Shown: positions 1 through 7,458 of the stretch, in pieces
Layout: each line of letters opens with the position of its first letter
Numbering within the stretch: the stretch's first letter is position 1
DNA from: Candidatus Goldiibacteriota bacterium
GTDB taxonomy: Bacteria > Oederibacteriota > PGYV01
Assembly: GCA_016937715.1 (NCBI GenBank)
Contig: JAFGWA010000116.1
Coordinates: forward strand, 1-43,758
Direction: 5' to 3'
Length of the DNA: 43,758 bases
Notes under the pieces: generated by a model
Database searches by the model: none
What the model was told of the DNA's origin: nothing
What the model saw: the letters and a program-made list of their open reading frames with translations, nothing else
Made by a program: the position numbers and the translations under genes

Positions 1-390
1 CAGTTTGCGATTGTTTTTGAAGGTAGACTTAACTTGGATCAAGAGTAGCTATGAATGGCTGTTTACACAAAAGAACTGACATACTCGTATTTGTTGATAA
101 ATAGAGCGGTTTTGCTTGATGGTCTGCAGGTGAACAATAAAATTTTTTGACGGGCGTATTCTGTATTCCATATCCTGGCTCCTTGGTCGATATATGAGAG
201 TTTTATCCTATTTTTGTACAAAAATAAATGCGAAAAACTCGCAACAGCCATTATAATTAATAATATTTTTATAACGTTTTACAATACAAAACCTTGTTCA
301 AAATACGAAACTTTTTATACATTTAATTGTCTAAAAATATGGTAAATTATATACATTAGGCTGCTAATCTAAACAGGCAGGTTTACAGCA
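1..390. other. Upstream intergenic region without a supported gene
   Basis: This AT-rich stretch contains only a 62-codon minus-strand frame (63-251), which has no ribosome binding site or recognisable protein features and is judged spurious. A possible promoter for the cellulase gene lies at its right end. I see no RNA gene or repeat in it. Confidence 0.5.
327..355 (+). promoter_or_regulatory. Possible sigma-70 promoter of the GH9 gene
   Basis: TTGTCT at 327-332 and TATACA at 350-355 are separated by 17 bp, about 35 bp before the start codon. Each hexamer matches the consensus at four of six positions, so support is moderate. Confidence 0.35.
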
Positions 391-3300
391 ATGAAAAAAG
401 CCTTAATTACACTTGCGGCATTTATTGCCGTATCATCGTTTACTAACCTTTTTGCGGCGCATGATTACAGGGAAGCGCTGTATTTATCAACTTATTATTA
501 CGGCGCCCAGCGCTGCGGTGACACTAAATCGTGGATACACGGCGCATGCCATGTAAAAGACGGGCAGACAGTCAGCAGGGATCTTACAGGCGGATGGCAT
601 GACTGCGGTGACCATGTATTATTCGGACAGACAGCGCCTTATGCGTGTTCTGTACTTCTTCACTCTTACGTTGAATTTCAGGCGTCTCACGAAGACAGAT
701 ATACGCAGGCTTATTCGGCGCCTCCGGCAAACGGAATTCCGGATATCCTTGATGAAGCTAAAGTTATGACAGACTGGCTTATAAAGGCGCACACAGGCAG
801 CGGTTTTTATTACCAAAAAGGAAACGGCGATTACGACCACAAGCATATGTCAGAGCCGGTTTATTACGGCAATACTTATAATGTAACAGAAGGCGGAGAA
901 AAAGACGGCGGCAGGCCGGTAAGTTTTGCAAGTTCAGGCGCAAGCAACATTGCCGGAAACGCTGCAGCTTCGCTTGCTTTAATGGCTATTGCATACGCGC
1001 CGTATGATTCCGCTTATGCCGATACCTGTTATACAAAAGCTAAAGCATATCTTGCCACAGGAGAGACAAGCCCTAACGCTGTGGGCGGCGGCGGTTATTA
1101 TCCCGCGGGCAACTGGGGTGACGATATGGCGTGGGGAGCGATTGCCATAAGAAAAGCCGCGGTTGCAAGGGGAAATTCAGCGGATGCTTCAACGTATCTT
1201 ACAAAGGCTCAGGGTTTTACAGGGAACAGCTATACAATGCCCACAAACTGGATATTCTGCTATGACCACACGGAACCTATTGCCGCTTATGAGCTGTATA
1301 AAGCCGGCGATACATCACAGCTGGCCAAGTTAAAAACAGAAGTGGATTCTTACAAGGCATCAATGGTTACATGCGGTACAGGTTCATACGCGTTTAAAAC
1401 CGAATGGGGTTCATTAAGATATGCTGCTAATATGGCTTATATAGCAGCGCTGTACAGCCGGATTTCAACCGGGACGGAACAAAGCGGAGCGATAACATTT
1501 CTGAAAAATAACATTGATTTTATTTTAGGCACACACGGTGATATAACGGGTTCTCCCGGTGCTCAGGCAGGAAGGTCGTTTTTAATAGGTTACACAAATC
1601 CGGATAATGCTTCGGCAGGCAGCGTGGAACATCCTCATCACCGCGCCGCTTTTGGAAGGACGACAGATGCTGATACCAAATGGCCGCAGGAAAATTCAAG
1701 CCCGGGAAGTGTTCCTTATTTATATCAGCTTAAAGGCGCACTTGTGGGCGGACCGCGTGCTTCGTGCAGTAATTATAATGATAAAATAGATGATTACGTT
1801 GCAAATGAAGTGGGTGTTGATTACAACGCGGGTTTTGTGGGTTCTGTTGCCGCTTATATTTACATGAGCAATCCGCCCACCCCTACATACACTTACACTC
1901 CGTCAAGAACAAATACTCCTGACCCGGCGTGGACAAAGACTTTTACATACACGGCCACTCCAACAGCAACAATAACCCCGATACCGCCGCTTACAAGCAA
2001 ACTTAACCTTGAAGTAAAAACAAACGGAAGTGTGGCTTCGTGTACCGATAATTCTTTTGGTTTTGATTATAAGATTACAAACTGGGAAACTACGGCGGTT
2101 AGCGCTTCAAATATTACAGTTGTTATCTGGCTTGGGACAACAGGAACTATTGCAGGCGCAATAGATTCCGCGGCAAAATATAATGCCGACGGTTCGGGTT
2201 ACACTTCAATAAGCCCCACGCTTGCGTCTTCTGCGGGTGAAACCTGCACGGGCGGAACAAAAAAAGTGGTTATATCTTTCCCGGCCACGGATATTCCTGC
2301 CAATGGCGGATATATTATTGTACAGGGCAGGCTTAACAGGGACGGTTATCAGACGCCTTTTGATGCTGAATGCGATGACTACGCGAAGATAGAAAAGACA
2401 TGGACCACTTATCAGAATAACAGCGGGCACGTGCTCTATCAGGGAACAAATCTGGTATGTGAATATGTAAGCAATACAACGCGGGATACGGCAACCGGCA
2501 GGCATGTCTGCACGGGCGCGACGGGCTGCCCGGACGCCACCACTTCAACACCCACAAATACAAGAACTTATACATCTACGCCTACGGCAACAAACACCCA
2601 TACATCCACTTACACATACACCAATACAAGAACCAATACGCCCACTGCTTCCAACACAAACACACATACGGCTACCAACACTCCCATACCGCCTACGGCC
2701 ACATATACTTATACGGCTTCAAATACACGCACAAATACTTACACGGCAACCAATACGCCCATACCGCTGACGGCCACGTTTACTTATACGGCGTCAAATA
2801 CACGCACAAATACTTACACTGCTACCAACACACCGATACCGCCTACAGCCACGTATACTTATACGGCTTCAAATACGCGGACAAACACTTACACCGCGAC
2901 AAATACGCCTATACCGAATACAGCCACCTTTACAAATACTGCAACGCGTACTTTTACGGATACAAACACTTTAACAAACACGCCTACTGATACGTTTACA
3001 AACACTCACACTTCAACAAATACGCCTACGGATACTTCCACCTATACTCACACAATAACAAACACTTTTACCAATACATATACAAATACATTTACAGCCA
3101 CCAATACTTTTACGTCCACCTTTACCCGTACTTATACTGTGACAAACACGTTTACCAATACCTCTACAGACACACACACGCATACGGCAACTGCCACGCC
3201 AATACCCGGCGGGCCGGATCTTGTAATTCTGTCAGCTTCACTTACCGTGCAGAATCCTGTGCCGTGTATTATCGGCGCGGGAATGCAGGCGCAGGGAGTA

Positions 3301-4479
3301 CTTGTGTTTTACAGAAATCAGGGCAGTGACCCGGCAGCCGCTTTTGTAATTGATGTTGACGGGAATACTGTGGCGGTATCAGACCTTCCGCCCGGGGGAA
3401 GCGGTTCGTTCTGGATGCAGTATGTGCCTTCGGGCGCTGTTAATATTACGGCGGATATAAATAACGTTATTGCGGAACTTGATGAAACAAATAATGTATT
3501 CAGCGAAGTTCTTGTAACGCCTACAACAATACCGCAGTGCACAAATACATTTACCAATACCGCAACTGACACAAATACACCCACTGCGACAGATACCGCT
3601 ACAAACACACAGACTTACACAAACACGCCGACTGAAACATATACAAATACGCCGTCTTACACGGCTACGGATACGGATACGGCAACGCTGACATACACTG
3701 CCACTTATTCATATACGGCAACTAATACCGCTGAAAACACGGCAACGGAAACAAACACTCCTGTTGATACTCCGACTGAAACGTACACGATGGTTAGCAC
3801 AGCCACGCACACAAATACTGAAGTTAATACTCCTACTTACACTTATACCGCGGTTAATACCGCTACAAACACAAATACAGCTGTATTCACTGCAACACAT
3901 ACCAATACTTCAACTGTGCCTGCGCTTACCAATACAAACACAGCCACATTCACGCATACGCACACAAATACATTCACAAATACTCATACGCCAACAGTTC
4001 CAACTTCAACTTTCACAAACACGCATACGGCCACAAATACGCACACTGCAACTGTTCCGACATCAACAAATACATATACATCCACGCAGACGTTTACTGA
4101 TACACCAACTGTAACTTATACTTACACCCCGGTGTGGACGCCGTCGCCAACGCCTGACGGAAAAATTTCAATACCTGAAAAACCGCTTATATATCCCAAT
4201 CCTGTAAGCGGGGATGGTACGGTAAAAATAAGGTTCTTAATAACAAAACAGGCAAAGGTAATAAAAATTAAAATATACACTGTTTCCGCAAGGCTTGTAA
4301 AATACTCGGAAATATATACATCTGACAGGAATTTAATGCAGGGCTATAATGTAATTGAACTGCCGGAAAGTATGTTAAGGCAGCTGGCAAGGGGAACGTA
4401 TTATTACTCCATAACCGCGGAAGACGCGGAAGGCAATAAAGCAAGGGCAAAGACAGATAAGATTATTATTATGAAATAA
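391..4479 (+). CDS. Secreted multidomain GH9 glycoside hydrolase (cellulase) with CBM-like, CARDB and sorting-like C-terminal domains
   Basis: Predicted extracellular endo-acting beta-glucanase. A signal peptide (residues 1-23) precedes a GH9 catalytic domain (about 24-493). The family's DAGD-type motif appears as GGWHDCGDH, with Asp71 and Asp74 as expected base residues. HPHHR lies at 414-418, and NEVGVDYNAGF carries the expected acid Glu473. A short Thr-rich linker follows, then a beta-sandwich at about 533-705 that looks like a cellulose-binding module (CBM3-like, tentative). Next come a long linker of alternating threonines (about 714-939), a CARDB domain (about 940-1047), a second long linker (about 1050-1255) and a terminal Ig-like domain starting LIYPNPV. 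That last domain resembles type IX secretion or FlgD-like sorting/anchoring domains. GH9 assignment is firm; substrate (cellulose versus another beta-glucan) and CBM family are inferred. At 1362 residues it is far longer than a bare GH9, because of the linkers and accessory domains. Confidence 0.9.
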   Translation: MKKALITLAAFIAVSSFTNLFAAHDYREALYLSTYYYGAQRCGDTKSWIHGACHVKDGQTVSRDLTGGWHDCGDHVLFGQTAPYACSVLLHSYVEFQASHEDRYTQAYSAPPANGIPDILDEAKVMTDWLIKAHTGSGFYYQKGNGDYDHKHMSEPVYYGNTYNVTEGGEKDGGRPVSFASSGASNIAGNAAASLALMAIAYAPYDSAYADTCYTKAKAYLATGETSPNAVGGGGYYPAGNWGDDMAWGAIAIRKAAVARGNSADASTYLTKAQGFTGNSYTMPTNWIFCYDHTEPIAAYELYKAGDTSQLAKLKTEVDSYKASMVTCGTGSYAFKTEWGSLRYAANMAYIAALYSRISTGTEQSGAITFLKNNIDFILGTHGDITGSPGAQAGRSFLIGYTNPDNASAGSVEHPHHRAAFGRTTDADTKWPQENSSPGSVPYLYQLKGALVGGPRASCSNYNDKIDDYVANEVGVDYNAGFVGSVAAYIYMSNPPTPTYTYTPSRTNTPDPAWTKTFTYTATPTATITPIPPLTSKLNLEVKTNGSVASCTDNSFGFDYKITNWETTAVSASNITVVIWLGTTGTIAGAIDSAAKYNADGSGYTSISPTLASSAGETCTGGTKKVVISFPATDIPANGGYIIVQGRLNRDGYQTPFDAECDDYAKIEKTWTTYQNNSGHVLYQGTNLVCEYVSNTTRDTATGRHVCTGATGCPDATTSTPTNTRTYTSTPTATNTHTSTYTYTNTRTNTPTASNTNTHTATNTPIPPTATYTYTASNTRTNTYTATNTPIPLTATFTYTASNTRTNTYTATNTPIPPTATYTYTASNTRTNTYTATNTPIPNTATFTNTATRTFTDTNTLTNTPTDTFTNTHTSTNTPTDTSTYTHTITNTFTNTYTNTFTATNTFTSTFTRTYTVTNTFTNTSTDTHTHTATATPIPGGPDLVILSASLTVQNPVPCIIGAGMQAQGVLVFYRNQGSDPAAAFVIDVDGNTVAVSDLPPGGSGSFWMQYVPSGAVNITADINNVIAELDETNNVFSEVLVTPTTIPQCTNTFTNTATDTNTPTATDTATNTQTYTNTPTETYTNTPSYTATDTDTATLTYTATYSYTATNTAENTATETNTPVDTPTETYTMVSTATHTNTEVNTPTYTYTAVNTATNTNTAVFTATHTNTSTVPALTNTNTATFTHTHTNTFTNTHTPTVPTSTFTNTHTATNTHTATVPTSTNTYTSTQTFTDTPTVTYTYTPVWTPSPTPDGKISIPEKPLIYPNPVSGDGTVKIRFLITKQAKVIKIKIYTVSARLVKYSEIYTSDRNLMQGYNVIELPESMLRQLARGTYYYSITAEDAEGNKARAKTDKIIIMK
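2668..2967 (+). repeat. 75-bp in-frame minisatellite encoding a Thr-rich linker
   Basis: Four consecutive 75-bp units (starting 2668, 2743, 2818 and 2893, the last diverging) encode a 25-residue repeat beginning TATNTPIP. Copies differ mainly at synonymous positions and a few residues, such as Tyr/Phe and Pro/Leu/Asn. The repeat lies inside the GH9 reading frame and preserves frame, so it probably changes linker length by whole units. Confidence 0.85.
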
Positions 4480-4515
4480 TTTAGATGATTGGATGCTTAG
4501 ATGCTTGGAGGCTTG
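4480..4515 (+). repeat. Family D tract (GATGCTTGG-like units)
   Basis: Short imperfect units (GATGATTG, GATGCTTA, GATGCTTGG, AGGCTTG) begin at the base after the GH9 stop codon. Related tracts follow stop codons at 22160, 24405 and 40562. No coding or terminator function is evident. Confidence 0.7.
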
Positions 4516-4529
4516 TAAGTTTTAGTATT

Positions 4530-4566
4530 GGTAGACGCGGGTATTTAGCCCGCGGCAATTGATTTT
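4530..4566 (+). repeat. Family B REP-like palindrome
   Basis: A GGTAGACGCGGG left part and an AGCCCGCGG right part form a CGCGGG/CCCGCG stem (4536-4541 with 4549-4554). Nearly identical copies occur at 20071, 38454 and 40734. Confidence 0.8.
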
Positions 4567-4590
4567 TAAAATAGCGAATTAAGCTATAAG

Positions 4591-4642
4591 CAGTTAAGCA
4601 GAAGCGAAAACGTAAGAAATTTGTTTCGCTATAGCTTAACTG
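4591..4642. repeat. Long imperfect inverted repeat
   Basis: Arms at 4591-4609 and 4624-4642 pair at 16 of 19 positions: CAGTTAAGC pairs with GCTTAACTG and AGCGAAA with TTTCGCT. TAAGCTATA at 4580-4588 could instead pair with TATAGCTTA at 4630-4638, giving two exclusive folds. There is no T-tract after it, so it is not a simple terminator. Confidence 0.55.
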
Positions 4643-4723
4643 TTAAATCGTTCATATGATGTGTTTTATAATCCATATGCGGTTTTAACGTTAAAATTTT
4701 GTTATTAATACATTAAAAATTAA

Positions 4724-4751
4724 TTGACCGAACTGAAATTTCTGCTATAAT
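4724..4751 (+). promoter_or_regulatory. Sigma-70 promoter of the SLH-type barrel gene
   Basis: TTGACC (4724-4729), a 16-bp spacer and a perfect TATAAT (4746-4751), with an extended -10 TGC just before it, lie about 47 bp upstream of the start codon. This is one of the best promoter matches in the window. Confidence 0.7.
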
Positions 4752-4798
4752 AAGCGGACATTATTACAAAACAGGGAAATTTTGTTAAGGAGATAAGC

Positions 4799-7234
4799 AT
4801 GAAAAAAATTGCAATTCCACTTATCCTAATATTTGTTTTTTCCGCGTCTGTATTCGCGTTAACGGACACAGAAAATTTAATCATTCCTCAGACAGACCCT
4901 ATCTATCATGATTTTTATCTGTTGGCGCAGTCAGGTGTAATTACATCTGTAATGCCTGATACTTTTAAAACTATTCCGATGAGCTCATATGACGCGGCAA
5001 GGTATATTGTGGAAGGCGCAAATAATATTATTGCCGCCACAAGCGTCGCGCCCGGCACCAATACGCAGGGCAAGACAGCCATGTTAAGAAAATATTTTGA
5101 TATTTACAGGGCAAAAGCATTTGAAATTTATAACAAAACAATAGAGATGAGAAAAAGGGTTCAGGCAGCGGAAAAGCTTCTTTCCAACCCTGAAATAGCG
5201 GGTTTTAAAGCATACATAGAAGAGATATATCCGGAAACAATAGAAGCGGGAATGGAACACGAAAAGACAACATACCGCGGTATTCCGCCTTTTAAGGTTC
5301 AGGGTATGTTAACCGCGCGCTGGCAGGACGTTGAAGCTTTTGGCGTTTCCCCCGTGCACCATACATCGCTAGGCGGAACATTCATGCAGTTGTGGACAGA
5401 AGGGGTAATAACGCAGGACATTAATTTTAAATTAAACCTTACCTTTGAAAAACCATGGAACGAAGCGGAAAAGAAACTTATTCTTTCTGACGGCACGCCT
5501 GTAATGAATTATCCGGAATACTGGGGAACAGGGCAGAGGTTTTTGGACAAATACACAATTAACATAGGCGCTTTTGGATGGGCGATTTCCACAGGGTTTT
5601 TCTGGGAAGACATCACCCCGTTTGTCGCAAAATCCGTGCTTTCAAACAGGCCGGCTTTATTTGACCGCGACCATTACGCGCTTGAAGAAACAACAAAAGG
5701 GCATTATGAAAACGCTTTCCTGCACTCTTTTGTCGCGCGCGGCGATATCTGGTCAAAACACGGCTTTATGGGTATAGCGCTTTACAACAACGATTTCTTC
5801 GGCACTAAAGGCAGGCTTAAGCTTATGGCAGGCAAAGCCGAAAAATTTGAAGAGTTCTATGATGTGCTTTACCTTTATGAATTCGCGGGAAGGTATTTAC
5901 AGCCCCTTGAATTTGGGCCTTTAAAAGCTTCTCATATTGCGGTTAACTTTTTTAACACTTCAAATGATAAAAGTGAAATTATATCAAGCGATCCGCAGGC
6001 GCCCGCTGATTATAACTATCCTCTTGCGCCTGACGGCTACTTGAAGGCAAACACAATAGTCGGCGGCGACGCCAAGTTCAATTTAATGGATATATTTGAA
6101 TTAACCGGCGAATACGAATTTTCAGATTACCACGGCTGGATGAAGCCTTTTGATCCTATTGACTTATATTCACCCAGGGTAAACGCGGCGGGCAGCGCGG
6201 CTTATGTACAGGGTAAACTTAAAACGCACGCGACAATTACAGGCAAATACTCCAAAATTGACCCTACATATATAGCGGATGCTTCTGCTATCATTGACAC
6301 TACGTATTACCAGCTTAACACCCCGCCGGATGATTCAAGGCACGCAAAGCTGGACTGGCACTCTTATTCCGGCGATCCCACTCTTCTATATAATAATACC
6401 CAGAGAATTGACCTGCTTGCAAGCGTGCCAATACCGGGCGGCTTCTTAAACTTCACTTACGGTACGGCATCGCAGATAAACCCGACCACAAACAGGCTTT
6501 ATGTGGACCACTTTGTTTCCGGCAACAGGCTTACAGGACCCATGTGGTGGCACCTTTTCTACAGCAGTTATGGATATCCTGATTCTGACGCGTTTTCAGG
6601 TTTCTGGAAATATAATGATCCGGACGGTTTAACAGGCGGGCTTCACAGAGCCGGAACTTACAGCGGAAAACGTTATCTTATAACAGATAAGTGGCTTACC
6701 AATAAAGAAGTAATTGTACTTGATGTTGACCCGCTTGACCGTTCTAAGAAGTATACAAATAATGCCTCTGTTGAATTAAAACTCCAGCTTAATAAAATAT
6801 TAGGCATGAAAGATAATTTATTTATTCAGGGGTACGGCGAACTTGTAACCGTATGGCCGGGCGCTGACCTTATGGTTACGTTTGGCGACAGAAAAGCGTT
6901 TTTCACGCAGAATCTTTTAAGCGGTTTCATATATTTTAACCCGACAAGAAAAATAGGCTTAATGGCTGAAGCTTCAATAGAACGCTGGTCTTCATCGCAG
7001 TCAGTCGCGCTTACAAACAGGGATATTAAAAAGCCTATTGAATATCTTGATAACAGTTACGGTCTTGGGCTTGATTATGACTTTGCGCCAAGGACGTCAT
7101 TATATTTAAGGGCTAAAAGGTTCTTCCATCAGGATTTATATTACAAGGATTACAGGGACACACCCACAAGCGAATGGAAAACCCAGGACTTTGACGGCTG
7201 GTTCCTGTTTATGGAAGTAAAGAATTTCTTCTAG
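4799..7234 (+). CDS. Outer-membrane beta-barrel protein with SLH-like N-terminus
   Basis: Predicted outer-membrane porin-like protein of 811 residues. A signal peptide (about 1-20, ending VFA) precedes a short segment (about 30-75: DFYLLAQSGVIT, then SSYDAARYIVEG) resembling an S-layer-homology repeat. A helical, probably coiled-coil stretch follows (about 95-155), then a long region of alternating beta strands ending in Phe-Phe, the usual C-terminal barrel signature. The SLH, coiled coil and barrel order is known from OmpM/Slp-type proteins that tether the outer membrane to the cell wall. The next gene has the same order, so the two look paralogous though diverged. A good promoter and an AAGGAG ribosome site precede the start. 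Cargo is unknown; its position beside a cellulase suggests glycan uptake, but that is inference. Confidence 0.75.
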   Translation: MKKIAIPLILIFVFSASVFALTDTENLIIPQTDPIYHDFYLLAQSGVITSVMPDTFKTIPMSSYDAARYIVEGANNIIAATSVAPGTNTQGKTAMLRKYFDIYRAKAFEIYNKTIEMRKRVQAAEKLLSNPEIAGFKAYIEEIYPETIEAGMEHEKTTYRGIPPFKVQGMLTARWQDVEAFGVSPVHHTSLGGTFMQLWTEGVITQDINFKLNLTFEKPWNEAEKKLILSDGTPVMNYPEYWGTGQRFLDKYTINIGAFGWAISTGFFWEDITPFVAKSVLSNRPALFDRDHYALEETTKGHYENAFLHSFVARGDIWSKHGFMGIALYNNDFFGTKGRLKLMAGKAEKFEEFYDVLYLYEFAGRYLQPLEFGPLKASHIAVNFFNTSNDKSEIISSDPQAPADYNYPLAPDGYLKANTIVGGDAKFNLMDIFELTGEYEFSDYHGWMKPFDPIDLYSPRVNAAGSAAYVQGKLKTHATITGKYSKIDPTYIADASAIIDTTYYQLNTPPDDSRHAKLDWHSYSGDPTLLYNNTQRIDLLASVPIPGGFLNFTYGTASQINPTTNRLYVDHFVSGNRLTGPMWWHLFYSSYGYPDSDAFSGFWKYNDPDGLTGGLHRAGTYSGKRYLITDKWLTNKEVIVLDVDPLDRSKKYTNNASVELKLQLNKILGMKDNLFIQGYGELVTVWPGADLMVTFGDRKAFFTQNLLSGFIYFNPTRKIGLMAEASIERWSSSQSVALTNRDIKKPIEYLDNSYGLGLDYDFAPRTSLYLRAKRFFHQDLYYKDYRDTPTSEWKTQDFDGWFLFMEVKNFF

Positions 7235-7240
7235 TCAGCT

Positions 7241-7276
7241 GTTCGTGAAGCCAAGCGTGAAACGCGCAGGCTGAAC
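7241..7276. repeat. Stepped hairpin after the barrel gene
   Basis: GTTC/GAAC, AGCC/GGCT and GCGT/ACGC pair in nested order between 7241 and 7276. There is no T-run, so it may be another REP-like unit rather than a terminator. Confidence 0.45.
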
Positions 7277-7290
7277 GTTACAGATGACTA

Positions 7291-7332
7291 TACTTTTTGT
7301 AGCGCTTATGTTTAAAAGCGCACAAAAAAGTA
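7291..7332. repeat. Inverted repeat with A/T-rich outer stem
   Basis: TACTTTTTGT-A-GCGCTT (7291-7307) pairs with AAGCGC-A-CAAAAAAGTA (7316-7332) around a short loop, with one mismatch and one bulge. It may act as a weak transcription stop between the two barrel genes. Confidence 0.45.
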
Positions 7333-7360
7333 TATAATTTTCTTGGTTTTTTTTGTTCTT

Positions 7361-7387
7361 GTAGGGACAGCGCTCCTGCGCTGTCCG
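7361..7387. repeat. REP-like palindrome with GGACAGCGC arms
   Basis: A perfect 9-bp stem GGACAGCGC/GCGCTGTCC (7365-7373 with 7378-7386) with a TCCT loop follows a TTGTAGG lead-in. A degenerate relative with the same lead-in begins near 38338. Confidence 0.7.
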
Positions 7388-7458
7388 CGTAAGGTTTGTA
7401 ATGAAGGTGTTGTATTTAAAGATAAAAAATATTTACTAAATATATGGAGGTACACTTA

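Noticed and set aside
63-251. 62-codon minus-strand open frame
   Set aside because: It has no ribosome site, no recognisable protein features and an AT-rich, low-complexity context.
2206-2575. Overlapping minus-strand frames opposite the GH9 linker and CBM-like region
   Set aside because: These are shadow frames of a strongly supported gene with signal peptide, catalytic motifs and in-frame repeats.
2668-2967. Possible CRISPR array because of regularly spaced repeats
   Set aside because: The repeats are contiguous, lack unique spacers and keep the reading frame of the GH9 protein.
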